Shown piece after piece: positions 27,125 through 36,051 of a stretch of DNA of 64,000 bases. The notes beneath the pieces were generated by a model, which was given only the letters and a program-made list of their open reading frames with translations, was not told where the DNA came from and did no database searches. A program made the position numbers and the translations under genes. How positions within the stretch are numbered: position 1 is the first letter of the stretch; every line of letters begins with the position of its first letter. Source of the DNA: Promethearchaeota archaeon (lineage in GTDB: Archaea; Asgardarchaeota; Lokiarchaeia; Sigyniarchaeales; SOKP01). Where the stretch lies: the NCBI GenBank assembly GCA_029838195.1, contig JALGVJ010000011.1, positions 1-64,000 on the forward strand. The letters are read 5' to 3'.

Positions 27125-27874
27125 TCAAAAAAATTGCGACATTTCCATCTCTTTCATTCCTTTTATTGTTTTGCCAAACAGCATTTCTTGATTCTTTTCC
27201 ACGAATTTCCAGCCGATTCCCTTGATCTTCTTTAAGGGCCCTTCAATTCCTTTCGGCTTGCCCGTTTTCGTGTACAGGATCCTCGTGTTCTTGAGAGCAT
27301 CAAACACTCGCTCAGGGGTCTTGAAATGCTCGATCAAAAGCTTTGCACGAGAAGGCCCCACATCAATAAGACCTTCCATGAGATATGCCCTCCGTCCTGC
27401 CAGATCCAAGTGCTTGGGCGCAGACCGAGCCAATACGGGAATGTTATCCTTGACTTGCTCCCGATAAGCGATTCGCTCAATCACGATGGCAGTGTCCTTC
27501 AGATTCCTCGTGGGAATGATGGAGACTTTCATTTTATAGGAAACAAAGGCCAGAGCACCGTAAATGGAGTTGATGTTCATGCCCGTGAAGTTGAAAACGC
27601 TGTCATTGAGCCCCTCCAAAATGAGAATGGGCAAAGGATAAACTTCTTTCAAGCGGAGTAATTGATCAAATAGGCGGTTATCCATGATAGAGGAGATGAA
27701 ATCGGATCCCTCTTTTCGCTCGATGGCAACGTCTTGGCTCACCACGATATCTGCAATATCCAATTGCTTGATATCAAGTTCGATAGAATGATAACTACTT
27801 TTTATATGTCGGATTAATTCTCGTTCTCTATTATCAATAATAATTTTTAGACTTTTTTGCTTCATTAATTTCAC
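27125..27874 (-). CDS. XPF/ERCC4-family structure-specific nuclease with HhH domain
   Basis: 249 aa. The nuclease domain has all key residues: DNRER (14-18) and IERKEGSDF (E52, R53, K54, D58), the GDnX-ERKx3D active site of XPF/Mus81/Hef nucleases, needing Mg2+. A tandem HhH domain follows (about 160-235, GLIDVGPSRAKLLIEHF, KKIKGIGWKFVE). This is the compact archaeal XPF form, without a helicase, which works as a dimer, usually with PCNA, to cut 3' flaps and forks. No PIP box is obvious at its C-terminus (EMSQFF ends in a FF pair that could serve). The Hef-like helicase with a dead copy of the same domain lies at 36.1-38.3 kb. Confidence 0.85.
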   Translation of the reverse strand: MKLMKQKSLKIIIDNRERELIRHIKSSYHSIELDIKQLDIADIVVSQDVAIERKEGSDFISSIMDNRLFDQLLRLKEVYPLPILILEGLNDSVFNFTGMNINSIYGALAFVSYKMKVSIIPTRNLKDTAIVIERIAYREQVKDNIPVLARSAPKHLDLAGRRAYLMEGLIDVGPSRAKLLIEHFKTPERVFDALKNTRILYTKTGKPKGIEGPLKKIKGIGWKFVEKNQEMLFGKTIKGMKEMEMSQFF

Positions 27875-28000
27875 GATGGTATAAACATTAATAAATAAAA
27901 AAAATAGGATTAATGAAACCTAAAGCAATATAATGTTTTCACGTGTTTTATTCCTATTTTCAAAAAAGTTTATTCTGAATTCAATCTCAGTTTTTCATTC

Positions 28001-28038
28001 TAAATTTAATTAATGATACTAAATTTAATTAATGATAC
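28001..28038. repeat. Perfect 19-bp tandem duplication
   Basis: TAAATTTAATTAATGATAC occurs twice head to tail, in the region upstream of the saccharopine dehydrogenase-like gene. Confidence 0.85.
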
Positions 28039-28049
28039 TAATCATTAAT
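28028..28049 (+). promoter_or_regulatory. Operator-like inverted repeat before the saccharopine dehydrogenase-like gene
   Basis: ATTAATGAT-ACTA-ATCATTAAT is a perfect 9-bp inverted repeat with a 4-base centre, overlapping the second copy of the 19-bp tandem repeat. A TATA-like TTTTTAAATATGG lies at about 28069-28081, and the ATG at 28177. The position suits a repressor or activator site. Confidence 0.45.
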
Positions 28050-28176
28050 AATAACCATTAAATGAAATTTTTAAATATGGGGGAATCATAATCATTTACA
28101 TTGAAAAAATTGAATTATAAGATGAGAACTATGAAAAATGATAAAAAAATAAGAAAGAAATGAGGTAAAGGAAAAA

Positions 28177-29403
28177 ATGAAAGTATTAGCATTAGGTGGT
28201 GCAGGAGATATGGGTAGAATGGCCGTTGCCGTGCTTCTTGAATCTGCTAAGGTTTCGGCAGTTACTATGGCTGATATAAACATTAAGCAAGCTGAAATTT
28301 GTGTTGAAATGATAGGGTCGGAAAAATTATCCGCAGTTCAAATTGATATAAACGAAAAGAAGAAGTTAATTGAATTAATAAAAGCGCATGATGTCGTGAT
28401 TAACACTATAGGACCATTTTACAAGTTTGAAAAACCTCTTGTTGAGATTATTATCGAAACACAGAAACCTTTTTTGGATATCTGTGATGATTGGAAGCCA
28501 ACATTAGACGTATTGAAAATGGATCAAAAAGCTAAGGATGCCGGAGTTTCAGCAGTTATCGGCATTGGTGCAAGTCCAGGAATAACAAATCTGATGGCGG
28601 TTCTTGCTTGCTCAAAGCTTGACGATGTGGACGATCTTATCACGGCATGGGGAGAGTGTGTTGATATTAAAGAAGGAAAAAAACCTAAATATTATATTAA
28701 ACCAAAAAAACTAAGAAATAAATTAGGACAACTCCCAGAGAAAGCAAATGCAGCTATAGAACACCTATTGTTTGAGACTTTAGAAAAGATACCCGTTTTT
28801 AAGAATGGCATTATGGTTTATATAGAACCACTTTCCGAAATCGAGCCATTTGCTTTTCCCAGCTTTAAAGAAATGTATGCTACAGTGATAGGTCATCCAG
28901 AACCTATAACACTTCCGCGAACTATAAAAGCTAATTCAATATCTAATGTCATGTATATTGGAAAAACGGCTACGGATATTGTCAGGCAATATCGTCAAAA
29001 AATATTAAATAAAAAAATCACGATTCAAAAAGCTGCTATTGCATTAGAAAAAGATTTTAAGAAGTTAGAAAGGAGGGCTAAGATGGGTCGGGCACCTTTA
29101 AAAGAATATCTTGGAGGACCTCCAAATTTATGTGTTATAGGAACTGGTACAAAAGATGGTGTGCCTAAAAAGATTGCTATAGCGCTTGGCCGCAATCCCT
29201 TTGGTGAGATGGCAGGTCTTACTGGAGTCCCGCTGGCAATCGCAACGATAATGATGATTGAAGGAAAAATCACTAAAAAGGGAGTATTAACTCCCGAGGA
29301 AGCAATTACAGATCCAATGGAATTTTTTAATCGAATGGCTCCATATTGCGGAAATAATCTAACTGGCAAAGATATATTGATTGAAAGAATAGTCAATCTT
29401 TAA
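28177..29403 (+). CDS. Saccharopine dehydrogenase-like NAD(P)-binding protein
   Basis: 408 aa. The Rossmann start VLALGGAGDMGRMAVAVL (residues 3-20) carries the GxGxxG dinucleotide loop; ADINIKQAE, VVINTIGPFYKFE and VIGIGASPGITNLMA are the saccharopine dehydrogenase (LYS9-like) blocks. True lysine-pathway saccharopine dehydrogenases of this branch reduce or oxidise an imino acid; relatives with carboxynorspermidine or unknown substrates share these features, so the substrate is open. AGGTAAAGG precedes the ATG. No neighbour points to a pathway, and the gene stands alone after a long regulatory-looking leader. Confidence 0.75.
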   Translation: MKVLALGGAGDMGRMAVAVLLESAKVSAVTMADINIKQAEICVEMIGSEKLSAVQIDINEKKKLIELIKAHDVVINTIGPFYKFEKPLVEIIIETQKPFLDICDDWKPTLDVLKMDQKAKDAGVSAVIGIGASPGITNLMAVLACSKLDDVDDLITAWGECVDIKEGKKPKYYIKPKKLRNKLGQLPEKANAAIEHLLFETLEKIPVFKNGIMVYIEPLSEIEPFAFPSFKEMYATVIGHPEPITLPRTIKANSISNVMYIGKTATDIVRQYRQKILNKKITIQKAAIALEKDFKKLERRAKMGRAPLKEYLGGPPNLCVIGTGTKDGVPKKIAIALGRNPFGEMAGLTGVPLAIATIMMIEGKITKKGVLTPEEAITDPMEFFNRMAPYCGNNLTGKDILIERIVNL

Positions 29404-29473
29404 ATTTTTCAAGTAAAAAAGATTAAACATGTATTAAGCGGAACCAGAGCTATGAAAACCCGGGTTCAAGCTT

Positions 29474-29902
29474 TTATGGAAATATTGATCCTAAATTTAA
29501 CTCATTTAATACATTAGTTAAAGCTATATCCAATTCTTCATATTTCTTTTCACATTCTTTTAGCAACCCTTCCAATTGAATAATGCGTTTCTTTAGAGCA
29601 GGCACGGATTCTGATTCAGAATTGGATTCTTTTATATACTCTTGTACTTCTCTCATGTTGCTTTCTTGCTGTATCATGATGGGAAGAAATTCCGTGAGTT
29701 CCTTTATCATTTCGGTTCGCTGACGGATGATTTCTTGTTTTAATTCTTTAGCAGAAAGCTCTTGTTTTTTTACTTTTTCAATCATCATTTTTAAGATGCT
29801 CAAGTTCTTCTTGTTAAAACAATATCGCTCCAGAAAATCCTTTAATTTGTTCTTTAAAAATTTGTTCTCTAAAAATAGATGCTCATTTTTATTTTCGGAC
29901 AT
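29474..29902 (-). CDS. Coiled-coil protein, last gene of a three-gene operon
   Basis: 142 aa, almost all helix with a predicted coiled coil (KKRIIQLEGLLKECEKKYEE near the C-terminus and MMIEKVKKQELSAKELKQ earlier). No membrane segment. It starts 4 bases after the stop of the preceding gene, so it is co-transcribed with two membrane proteins, probably as a cytoplasmic partner. Family not recognised. Confidence 0.65.
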   Translation of the reverse strand: MSENKNEHLFLENKFLKNKLKDFLERYCFNKKNLSILKMMIEKVKKQELSAKELKQEIIRQRTEMIKELTEFLPIMIQQESNMREVQEYIKESNSESESVPALKKRIIQLEGLLKECEKKYEELDIALTNVLNELNLGSIFP

Positions 29903-29906
29903 GTAA

Positions 29907-30815
29907 TTACACCCTCCAAGATTTAAATAAGAAATAAAACAAGAAGTAAAATAACAAGGATAGAAATGCGGGTAAAAGAAATATCATGAGAAGAGTACTA
30001 AAAAATTCGTTGGAATAAAGGTTAGGCATCCACGTGTTAGAAATATTTAAAATACCAAATAAAATGAAAAATAATAGTGCCAAGCCTAAAAAATAATAAT
30101 TAAATGAATACAACAGGAATCTAATATAGAATGGATCATTTTTTAAATCATCTCTCACGTGTAGGCGATTTTCACTAGAAAAATCCGCAACTTTTTGTTT
30201 CATTTCCTTGATTTGCTTTAATCTTGCGAGCTCCTCTATAGAATATCCTTTTTGTAAAATTTCATTGCATAATTGTTTTTCTTGATGAGATAAAACATCT
30301 TGCAAAATTAATTGTTCAGGGGTAAAAACACCATTTCCTTGACGAATGATGTTGTTTTTTAATTTGGTACTATTATTTAATTTACTGTTATTTGATAACA
30401 AACCCTTTACATGACTTTTAATTTCAAAATAACACTTGAATAAAAGTTCTAAATCGTTTAATGTAATGGTCGAAAATGCGTTTTCATCAGTGAAATTTTC
30501 TCCTTCGAGAGGATTAAAAAAGATGAGTTCTCGGGATCGAATGGTATTAATCCATTGCGGTTTAAATAACATGAGTCCCGTATTATTGAAAAAATGCTGA
30601 TTCAACTTTTCCATTTTTTCGTGTATTAAGGAATTCTTTAATGCTATAGGAGGTTCAAGAAATATAAAAGCCATTTTCCCGTTAATTTCATAAAGAAGAT
30701 TATTCAGATACTTGAATATTAAGGATTGTATTAAGGATAAGTTGCCTGTCTGCTTGCATAACTGAATTAACTTAATAACTTTTTCCCATTTTTCATCATT
30801 CACGGACATCATCAC
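29907..30815 (-). CDS. Cytoplasmic-domain protein with two C-terminal membrane segments
   Basis: 302 aa. The N-terminal 225 residues are soluble and helical, and the C-terminus has two strong membrane helices (about 235-255 and 272-297). It overlaps the stop of the preceding gene by 4 bases (ATGA), the classic coupling arrangement. Function unknown; no active-site motif. Together with the 216-aa four-helix protein and the coiled-coil protein it would form a membrane complex. Confidence 0.65.
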   Translation of the reverse strand: MMMSVNDEKWEKVIKLIQLCKQTGNLSLIQSLIFKYLNNLLYEINGKMAFIFLEPPIALKNSLIHEKMEKLNQHFFNNTGLMLFKPQWINTIRSRELIFFNPLEGENFTDENAFSTITLNDLELLFKCYFEIKSHVKGLLSNNSKLNNSTKLKNNIIRQGNGVFTPEQLILQDVLSHQEKQLCNEILQKGYSIEELARLKQIKEMKQKVADFSSENRLHVRDDLKNDPFYIRFLLYSFNYYFLGLALLFFILFGILNISNTWMPNLYSNEFFSTLLMIFLLPAFLSLLFYFLFYFLFKSWRV

Positions 30816-31462
30816 TTAAGTTTTTTTAATTTTTCTTTTTCCATTTCTATTAAAATATCTAAATCAATATCGTGCTCATTTACTAAGTCCTCCTCAACCT
30901 CCTTTTCATGATTCTTCAAAAATTCAAGAGAAGATTCAATATCATTATTTTCTGATTGAGGAAGGATTTCAAATGACGTGATAATTTTATAATACTGAAA
31001 AGCATGGGGAAATACTAAAAGAAAAGATATGCACATGAGGAAATAACCCATGCTAATGGTACTGAAATATTCTGAAGAATAATAAACGAAAGGGAAAACA
31101 TGTCCTTGAGGAATGAGACACACCAGCGGAAAGACGATGAGAAAACTCGCTTGAATGATGGGAACGGCAAGATTGATAATGGCATGGATTTCTAAGGATT
31201 TTAAATCGGAAGCATTTTCAGGATTTTTCATTAGCATGCTATAACCGCTTCCTGCTATAATCATTAAAAAAATAAACATAAAATAAAAGCTCCACGTATT
31301 CCATGAATAGCCTTCTTGAATGTCCCAAATATGTATTATCGTGAACATGCCATGTTCATTTTTTTCATACCACGGTAAGAATAACGAGAAAATACCTAAA
31401 ACAAATCCAAAAAGAGCTGAACCTTTCATCATGTTTTTTAAAATAAGATTCTTAATTGCCAT
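30812..31462 (-). CDS. Four-segment membrane protein, first gene of the operon
   Basis: 216 aa. Four hydrophobic helices (about 10-30, 55-75, 93-118 and 130-155) followed by an acidic, helical, Glu-rich tail (160-216). The promoter lies some 60 bases upstream (minus-strand TTTAAATA at about 31523-31531, preceded by a T-tract). Followed by two overlapping or adjacent genes on the same strand. Family not recognised. Confidence 0.65.
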   Translation of the reverse strand: MAIKNLILKNMMKGSALFGFVLGIFSLFLPWYEKNEHGMFTIIHIWDIQEGYSWNTWSFYFMFIFLMIIAGSGYSMLMKNPENASDLKSLEIHAIINLAVPIIQASFLIVFPLVCLIPQGHVFPFVYYSSEYFSTISMGYFLMCISFLLVFPHAFQYYKIITSFEILPQSENNDIESSLEFLKNHEKEVEEDLVNEHDIDLDILIEMEKEKLKKLK

Positions 31463-31522
31463 GACACTGTTATTTCATTTCTAATTTTAATTTTATTCAT
31501 TATTTCACCCATATTTTCATGG

Positions 31523-31540
31523 TATTTAAAGAAAAAAAAA
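31523..31540 (-). promoter_or_regulatory. T-tract/TATA promoter of the three-gene membrane operon
   Basis: The minus strand shows a run of T followed by CTTTAAATA; the operon's first ATG lies about 60 bases beyond. Confidence 0.5.
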
Positions 31541-31595
31541 AGTAATTTTTTGAAGATAAAAATAAAGCAAGTAAAAACATGAATATTATTTTAGA

Positions 31596-31630
31596 TTTCA
31601 TTAATTCTCTTAGTTTTCATTAATTCTCTT
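31596..31630. repeat. 16-bp direct repeat, period 19, at the end of the 423-aa gene
   Basis: TTTCATTAATTCTCTT occurs at 31596-31611 and 31615-31630; the second copy touches the first base of the 423-aa gene's stop codon. It looks like a recent short tandem duplication. Confidence 0.8.
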
Positions 31631-32901
31631 TAAAAGAGTTCAAGCACGTCATTCTTTCTATTTTTATTATCACCTTTTTTCTTATTTCTTTTTCTTTTTG
31701 TTTTTTCAAAATAAGAATTAAAATTGAGAGTATTTTCCCCACAAAACAAGGTCAATAGCACGTGAGGAGCAATTCGCTTTTCATCTACTGCCTCTAATAA
31801 AAATTGTGCAAGAAAAGAAGGATCTAAAGAATTTCTTAATTTAATGATATCTTCATGAGTAAATTCTCGAAATGAAGCATTCCAAGAAGATTTGCTTAAA
31901 ACACGCATGTATTTCCTCCTTTTTTTAAAAGGTTGGATACTGCTTACTTCCTCTTTATTCAAAAATGGTGATTTTAAACTTTCATGTAAAAAAATATGTT
32001 GTTTTATGTGGGTAAAAAATTCAGAGCACTGTGAAACAGAAAGCACGTGAAACGGCGGAGAAGGACAATATAAAAAAGGAGGTGAAATAGATTCCCAAGA
32101 AGAAAAACCGTTCTTAGAAAAAAATTTATTGAATTTTTTAAATTTAGCAAGAAAAAGATTGTTCGCTTGCACGCGAGAACTCAAGAGGAGCGGATGGTAA
32201 ATGAATTTTATTATTTTATCATTGAAAAAGAAAAATGGTTTATTTAAGAATTCTTTCTGAGAAATGGGAATTCGAAACTGCTCTTGAAGGAATTTAGAAA
32301 CATGAGCAGAATAACGCTTTAATTCCTTTTCTAATCGTGTTTTCGCAAAAATATCTGTAGAGAGGGGAATTTTTTTTGAATCTTTTTCCCGCAAGACAAG
32401 TAAAGAACCTTTTTCAATAGTAAGAGATAATTTAGATTCATTAATAATAATAGGAAAAAGAGATAAAACAGAAAACAAGGGAGAAATCGGGATGATAAGA
32501 ATAACTATTATATCAATTATACTTTCTTTTAGTTCCATGAAGTTCATGGTGGGTGTTATTTTTTGTTTCAACATCTCCTTGAGGGTATATATTAGGTGTT
32601 CTCGCTCTAATAATGTAAGTTTTTCTTCAGGGTTGAGTCCCATCTTCGAGAATAAGGAAATTTTTCTATCAAAACTTTTTTTTTTAGCCTTTACGTTTCG
32701 TTCTTGACATTTTACATATTCATTAAGTGTTTTTTGACGTGCCCTTATTTTAATGATAAGATTTCGTGAATTCAAGAAAGCATGGTTATTATCATGATGA
32801 GAATTATTATCATGATGAGAATTACTATGGGCATCTAAAATAACTTGTTTTTTGTATTCTTTATTATTATTTTCTTTTTTATTAGAAGATCGCATGTCCA
32901 T
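31630..32901 (-). CDS. Orphan basic protein with a hydrophobic segment
   Basis: 423 aa, not recognised. A low-complexity N-terminus holds the repeat NSHHDNN twice (DNA repeat near 32790-32830). Residues about 50-120 are basic and helical; a hydrophobic stretch (about 130-155, IIVILIIPISPLFSVLSLF) could be a membrane hairpin; the C-terminal 200 residues are alpha/beta with a basic RKKKGDNKNRK tail. No catalytic motif. The TATA box ends about 20 bases before the ATG, so the message is probably leaderless. Stands alone on the minus strand, divergent from the 97-aa zinc-protein gene. Confidence 0.55.
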   Translation of the reverse strand: MDMRSSNKKENNNKEYKKQVILDAHSNSHHDNNSHHDNNHAFLNSRNLIIKIRARQKTLNEYVKCQERNVKAKKKSFDRKISLFSKMGLNPEEKLTLLEREHLIYTLKEMLKQKITPTMNFMELKESIIDIIVILIIPISPLFSVLSLFPIIINESKLSLTIEKGSLLVLREKDSKKIPLSTDIFAKTRLEKELKRYSAHVSKFLQEQFRIPISQKEFLNKPFFFFNDKIIKFIYHPLLLSSRVQANNLFLAKFKKFNKFFSKNGFSSWESISPPFLYCPSPPFHVLSVSQCSEFFTHIKQHIFLHESLKSPFLNKEEVSSIQPFKKRRKYMRVLSKSSWNASFREFTHEDIIKLRNSLDPSFLAQFLLEAVDEKRIAPHVLLTLFCGENTLNFNSYFEKTKRKRNKKKGDNKNRKNDVLELF

Positions 32902-32921
32902 TTCCTTATTTTCTTCCCTTC

Positions 32922-32936
32922 TATATAAAGAAAAAA
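32922..32936 (-). promoter_or_regulatory. T-tract/TATA promoter for the 423-aa orphan
   Basis: Minus strand reads TTTTTTCTTTATATA about 20 bases before the ATG, the spacing of a leaderless archaeal transcript. Confidence 0.55.
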
Positions 32937-32975
32937 TTCAGTTGAATGAAATTCAAGAAAAAGCGCAATTTTACT

Positions 32976-32991
32976 ATTTTTTATTTAAATA
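32976..32991 (+). promoter_or_regulatory. T-tract/TATA promoter for the small zinc-protein gene
   Basis: ATTTTTTATTTAAATA; the middle of the TATA box is about 27 bases before the ATG at 33014, which is why that ATG, not 33002, is preferred as start. Confidence 0.55.
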
Positions 32992-33013
32992 AAACGATTG
33001 GATGATATCATTA

Positions 33014-33304
33014 ATGACCGTTTCAATACATCAAACAAAAACCTCAATTAAAAAGAGAAAAAAGTATTCTTGTCCGTATTGTCACGCCCCAATTGAAATT
33101 AATTTTAATGAAATCGAGCAATCTAAACAGAGAACAGGAGGGCTCTATACCACATGTTATTTACACGGTGATCCCTTACATGCTTTTATTCTTTACATTG
33201 ATTCTGATGGCAAGGTAAGAGGACATGAAATCATCACGAACATTTTCATTACAAAAGAATCAGAAACTCTCAATACGCTATTAAAGAAATGGGCTAAAGG
33301 ATAA
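33014..33304 (+). CDS. Small CxxC-containing protein
   Basis: 96 aa from the ATG at 33014 (an upstream ATG at 33002 adds four residues but lies too close to the TATA box). YSCPYC near residue 20 is a zinc knuckle half-site; later Cys and His (TTCYLHGDPLHAF) could complete a metal site. The second half is a beta-sandwich-like LYIDSDGKVRGHEI. It resembles a small family of archaeal proteins with C-x2-C and HGDPxH, but I cannot name it. Upstream of the helicase gene, same strand, 100 bases apart. Confidence 0.65.
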   Translation: MTVSIHQTKTSIKKRKKYSCPYCHAPIEINFNEIEQSKQRTGGLYTTCYLHGDPLHAFILYIDSDGKVRGHEIITNIFITKESETLNTLLKKWAKG

Positions 33305-33405
33305 TTAATAACATGTTTTTTCATTTATTTTTTTAATTTTTAATTTACAATGAATTTATTGAATCTATTAAAATTTATAAAAGGTTAATTGAAATATCCA
33401 TTATC

Positions 33406-36015
33406 ATGACTTCCAAGCAAGATTCTTCGAAAAATTCTAAAAAACAATTAATAAAACAAGAAGCCGTTAAAAAGTATAACACAGAAACTCTTCCTTTTGA
33501 TGCAGTTTCCGATGAACCAAGGGAAACAAGAAAATCTACTTTAGAAATTGATAAATACATCTCGGATAAACGGATTTTACGTGTATTACTAGAAAACAAT
33601 ATTTTCGAATTAAGAGAAATCCAAAAAGTTGCCATCAAGCAAGGTTTATTTTTCCAAAAATCGTTTTTAATTTGTGCCCCATCCGGAAGTGGTAAAACTC
33701 TAATCGGAGAATTGTGCGCCATCCACAACATTCTCGAGGATTTCGGAAAATCCATCTATCTCGTGCCTTTCAAGGCCTTAGCAACGGAAAAATACATTCA
33801 TTTCAAAAAGAATTATTCCCGATTTAATATTAAGATAGGGCTCAGTATCGGAGACTTTGAACTAAATGAAGAAGAGCTGAAAAAATCGGACCTTATCGTT
33901 ACCACCTACGAGAAAATGGACTCCATTTTAAGAAATTTCAATGAAAAAGATTGGATTCACGAAATTTCCACCATAATAATTGATGAAATTCACATGATAG
34001 GCGAAGAGGTACGAGGGCCCCGACTTGAATCTCTCATCATCCGATTAAACGAATTTCTTTATCATCCTCAAATCATTGGCCTTTCGGCTACTATCGCAAA
34101 TCCCGAATTTTTTAATGCATGGCTAAGTTCTTTAGGAAATAAGACCACTTTAATCAAATCAGATGTTCGACCTGTACCCCTTCATTACCGCATTGAAATC
34201 TCGGGCAATAAAACGGCTACCATTCGCAAGTATATCAAGGCTATCTTGAGTCAAGAAGGGCAAGTATTAATATTCGTGAACACCCGAAAAGATTCGCAAG
34301 TGCTCGCTCAAGAATACATGAAACTAATTCCACACTTTTTAAAACCCGAAGAAAAAGAAATATGTAAAAGATTGAGCAAGAAACTCGAAAAAACGAATGG
34401 AAATAACAAGGAATTGGAACGCATGGTTTCTCACGGCATCGCCTTTCACCACGCGGGACTATTACCAAAAGAACGCAAGCTCGTAGAGGATAATTTTCGA
34501 AAACGCAATATAAAAGTCATTTGCTGCACGACCACGCTTTCTGCAGGTGTGAACACGCCGGCACGATTAGTCATCCTAAAAAAATTCAAGAAACACGTTA
34601 CTTCCGGGTATAATCTTACCAATTTTTCCGGCTATTTCGAAACGGGCGATGGCTTTTCTTTTTTCAAACCTTTTTCTGCTAATGAAGTATTCCAAATGCT
34701 CGGAAGGGCAGGACGACCAGGTTTAGATCCCCTTGGCTATGGTATTATTTTAGTTAAAAATTTAGATGAAAAGCTATGGGTGGAGGATAACTATTTTCAG
34801 CCTTTGGGTTCTGATTATATTCTTAAACCTAAATATAATGATTTAGTTTCCACGCTTAACGACGTGAGCGTGCTAACCGAACAAGTCTTACTACGGATAT
34901 ATGAAGAAAAGCGGATTTCCTTAGAAAAGCTCAAGCAATTTTTTGAACGCACCTATTTTTATCATGAATTCAAAAATAGGGCTTCACGTCAAAATATTTC
35001 CATTCCCATTGAACAGCTCCTCATGATTAAGGAAATCAAGCCTGTAAACATTTTAAAAATGTATTCCGCAAGCAAGAATTTAGTTAATATTAAAAAGAAA
35101 ATAAAAAAAATCCAATTAAATGGTGTAACCAGTAGCAAGATTAGCGGCTATCTTCAAACGCAGTACGGCGTGTTCGAATGCTCGTTTCACGTAAGCCGGG
35201 GAATCACCTGCTCGTGTGGGTTTAAAAATGGATTTTCCGATAATTTTGGAAATACAAAAAACTTATTCGAGTTTTGCGAACACGTGCTTGCATTTTTGAT
35301 ATATCTCATTGAATATCCAGATCCGAAGGTCCAAAAATATGTTGAAGACATCATTCCAAAATCACTTCGAAGGCAATACATTCTAAATTATCTTTTAGAA
35401 AAGGGATTACTCAAGAAAGACGAAAAAAACACGTTTTTTTGTACGGCCTTCGGAAAATTAGTAATTCAACTCTACATTGCTCCTTCCTCTGCAGTGTTGA
35501 TTCGGAAAAAATTGGAAAATAAAAGCATCAACACCTACATGGAACTACTAAAAGAAGCATTTAACATTTTAAAAGAAGAGGGTAAAGTGAGGAGAGATGA
35601 CTTTTTCGAACCCTTATTAGATTGGTGCGATGAAGTTCCTTTAGATGAAATTTTAGATCGATATAACATCATGGCGGGAGATTTGTTCACGCTCAGAGAA
35701 AACGTGGTTAGGAACATTATTTTCATTCAAAAAATTGCCGAATTTTTATCCCGGACTGGCACGGACTTGCGCGAATCTATGTTTAACGTGATGGAAATGG
35801 CAGAAACGCTCAGCATTCGAGTAGAACATGGCATAAAAGAAGAGCTATTCGATTTAGTACTACGCTTAAATCAAGTGGGGCGAGTTCGGGCAAGAATTTT
35901 ATTCAATGCAGGGTATAAAAATGCTTCTGAAGTAAGAAAAGAAACTCCCTACACGCTTCACATAAGAACGGGTCTGGGAATTAATCTATGTAAGGCTATA
36001 TTAAAAAGTAAATAA
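33406..36015 (+). CDS. Ski2-like SF2 helicase (Hel308/ASH-Ski2 type) with SWIM zinc finger
   Basis: 869 aa. Walker A APSGSGKT (91-98), DEIH (193-196), LSATI and MLGRAGRPG place it in the Ski2-like helicases with Hel308, which unwinds stalled forks 3' to 5'. Between the winged-helix part and the ratchet, residues 602-626 hold C-S-C-G ... FCEH, a CxCx19CxH SWIM zinc finger not usual in plain Hel308. Archaeal ASH-Ski2 RNA helicases also carry extra cysteine motifs, so the substrate could be RNA rather than forks. A C-terminal HhH-like end (RVRARILFNAGYKNASEV) favours Hel308. All helicase motifs look intact. Confidence 0.85.
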   Translation: MTSKQDSSKNSKKQLIKQEAVKKYNTETLPFDAVSDEPRETRKSTLEIDKYISDKRILRVLLENNIFELREIQKVAIKQGLFFQKSFLICAPSGSGKTLIGELCAIHNILEDFGKSIYLVPFKALATEKYIHFKKNYSRFNIKIGLSIGDFELNEEELKKSDLIVTTYEKMDSILRNFNEKDWIHEISTIIIDEIHMIGEEVRGPRLESLIIRLNEFLYHPQIIGLSATIANPEFFNAWLSSLGNKTTLIKSDVRPVPLHYRIEISGNKTATIRKYIKAILSQEGQVLIFVNTRKDSQVLAQEYMKLIPHFLKPEEKEICKRLSKKLEKTNGNNKELERMVSHGIAFHHAGLLPKERKLVEDNFRKRNIKVICCTTTLSAGVNTPARLVILKKFKKHVTSGYNLTNFSGYFETGDGFSFFKPFSANEVFQMLGRAGRPGLDPLGYGIILVKNLDEKLWVEDNYFQPLGSDYILKPKYNDLVSTLNDVSVLTEQVLLRIYEEKRISLEKLKQFFERTYFYHEFKNRASRQNISIPIEQLLMIKEIKPVNILKMYSASKNLVNIKKKIKKIQLNGVTSSKISGYLQTQYGVFECSFHVSRGITCSCGFKNGFSDNFGNTKNLFEFCEHVLAFLIYLIEYPDPKVQKYVEDIIPKSLRRQYILNYLLEKGLLKKDEKNTFFCTAFGKLVIQLYIAPSSAVLIRKKLENKSINTYMELLKEAFNILKEEGKVRRDDFFEPLLDWCDEVPLDEILDRYNIMAGDLFTLRENVVRNIIFIQKIAEFLSRTGTDLRESMFNVMEMAETLSIRVEHGIKEELFDLVLRLNQVGRVRARILFNAGYKNASEVRKETPYTLHIRTGLGINLCKAILKSK

Positions 36016-36051
36016 CAAATCTAATATTATAAATCTATTAATATGATTTAA

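Noticed and set aside
26796..27128. 110-codon minus-strand frame between DUF169 and XPF genes
   Set aside because: Low-complexity reading; the opposite strand gives a better protein fragment.
29436..29476. A GGGTTCAAGC-like stretch resembling a tRNA T-loop
   Set aside because: No acceptor stem, anticodon arm or D-loop could be built around it.
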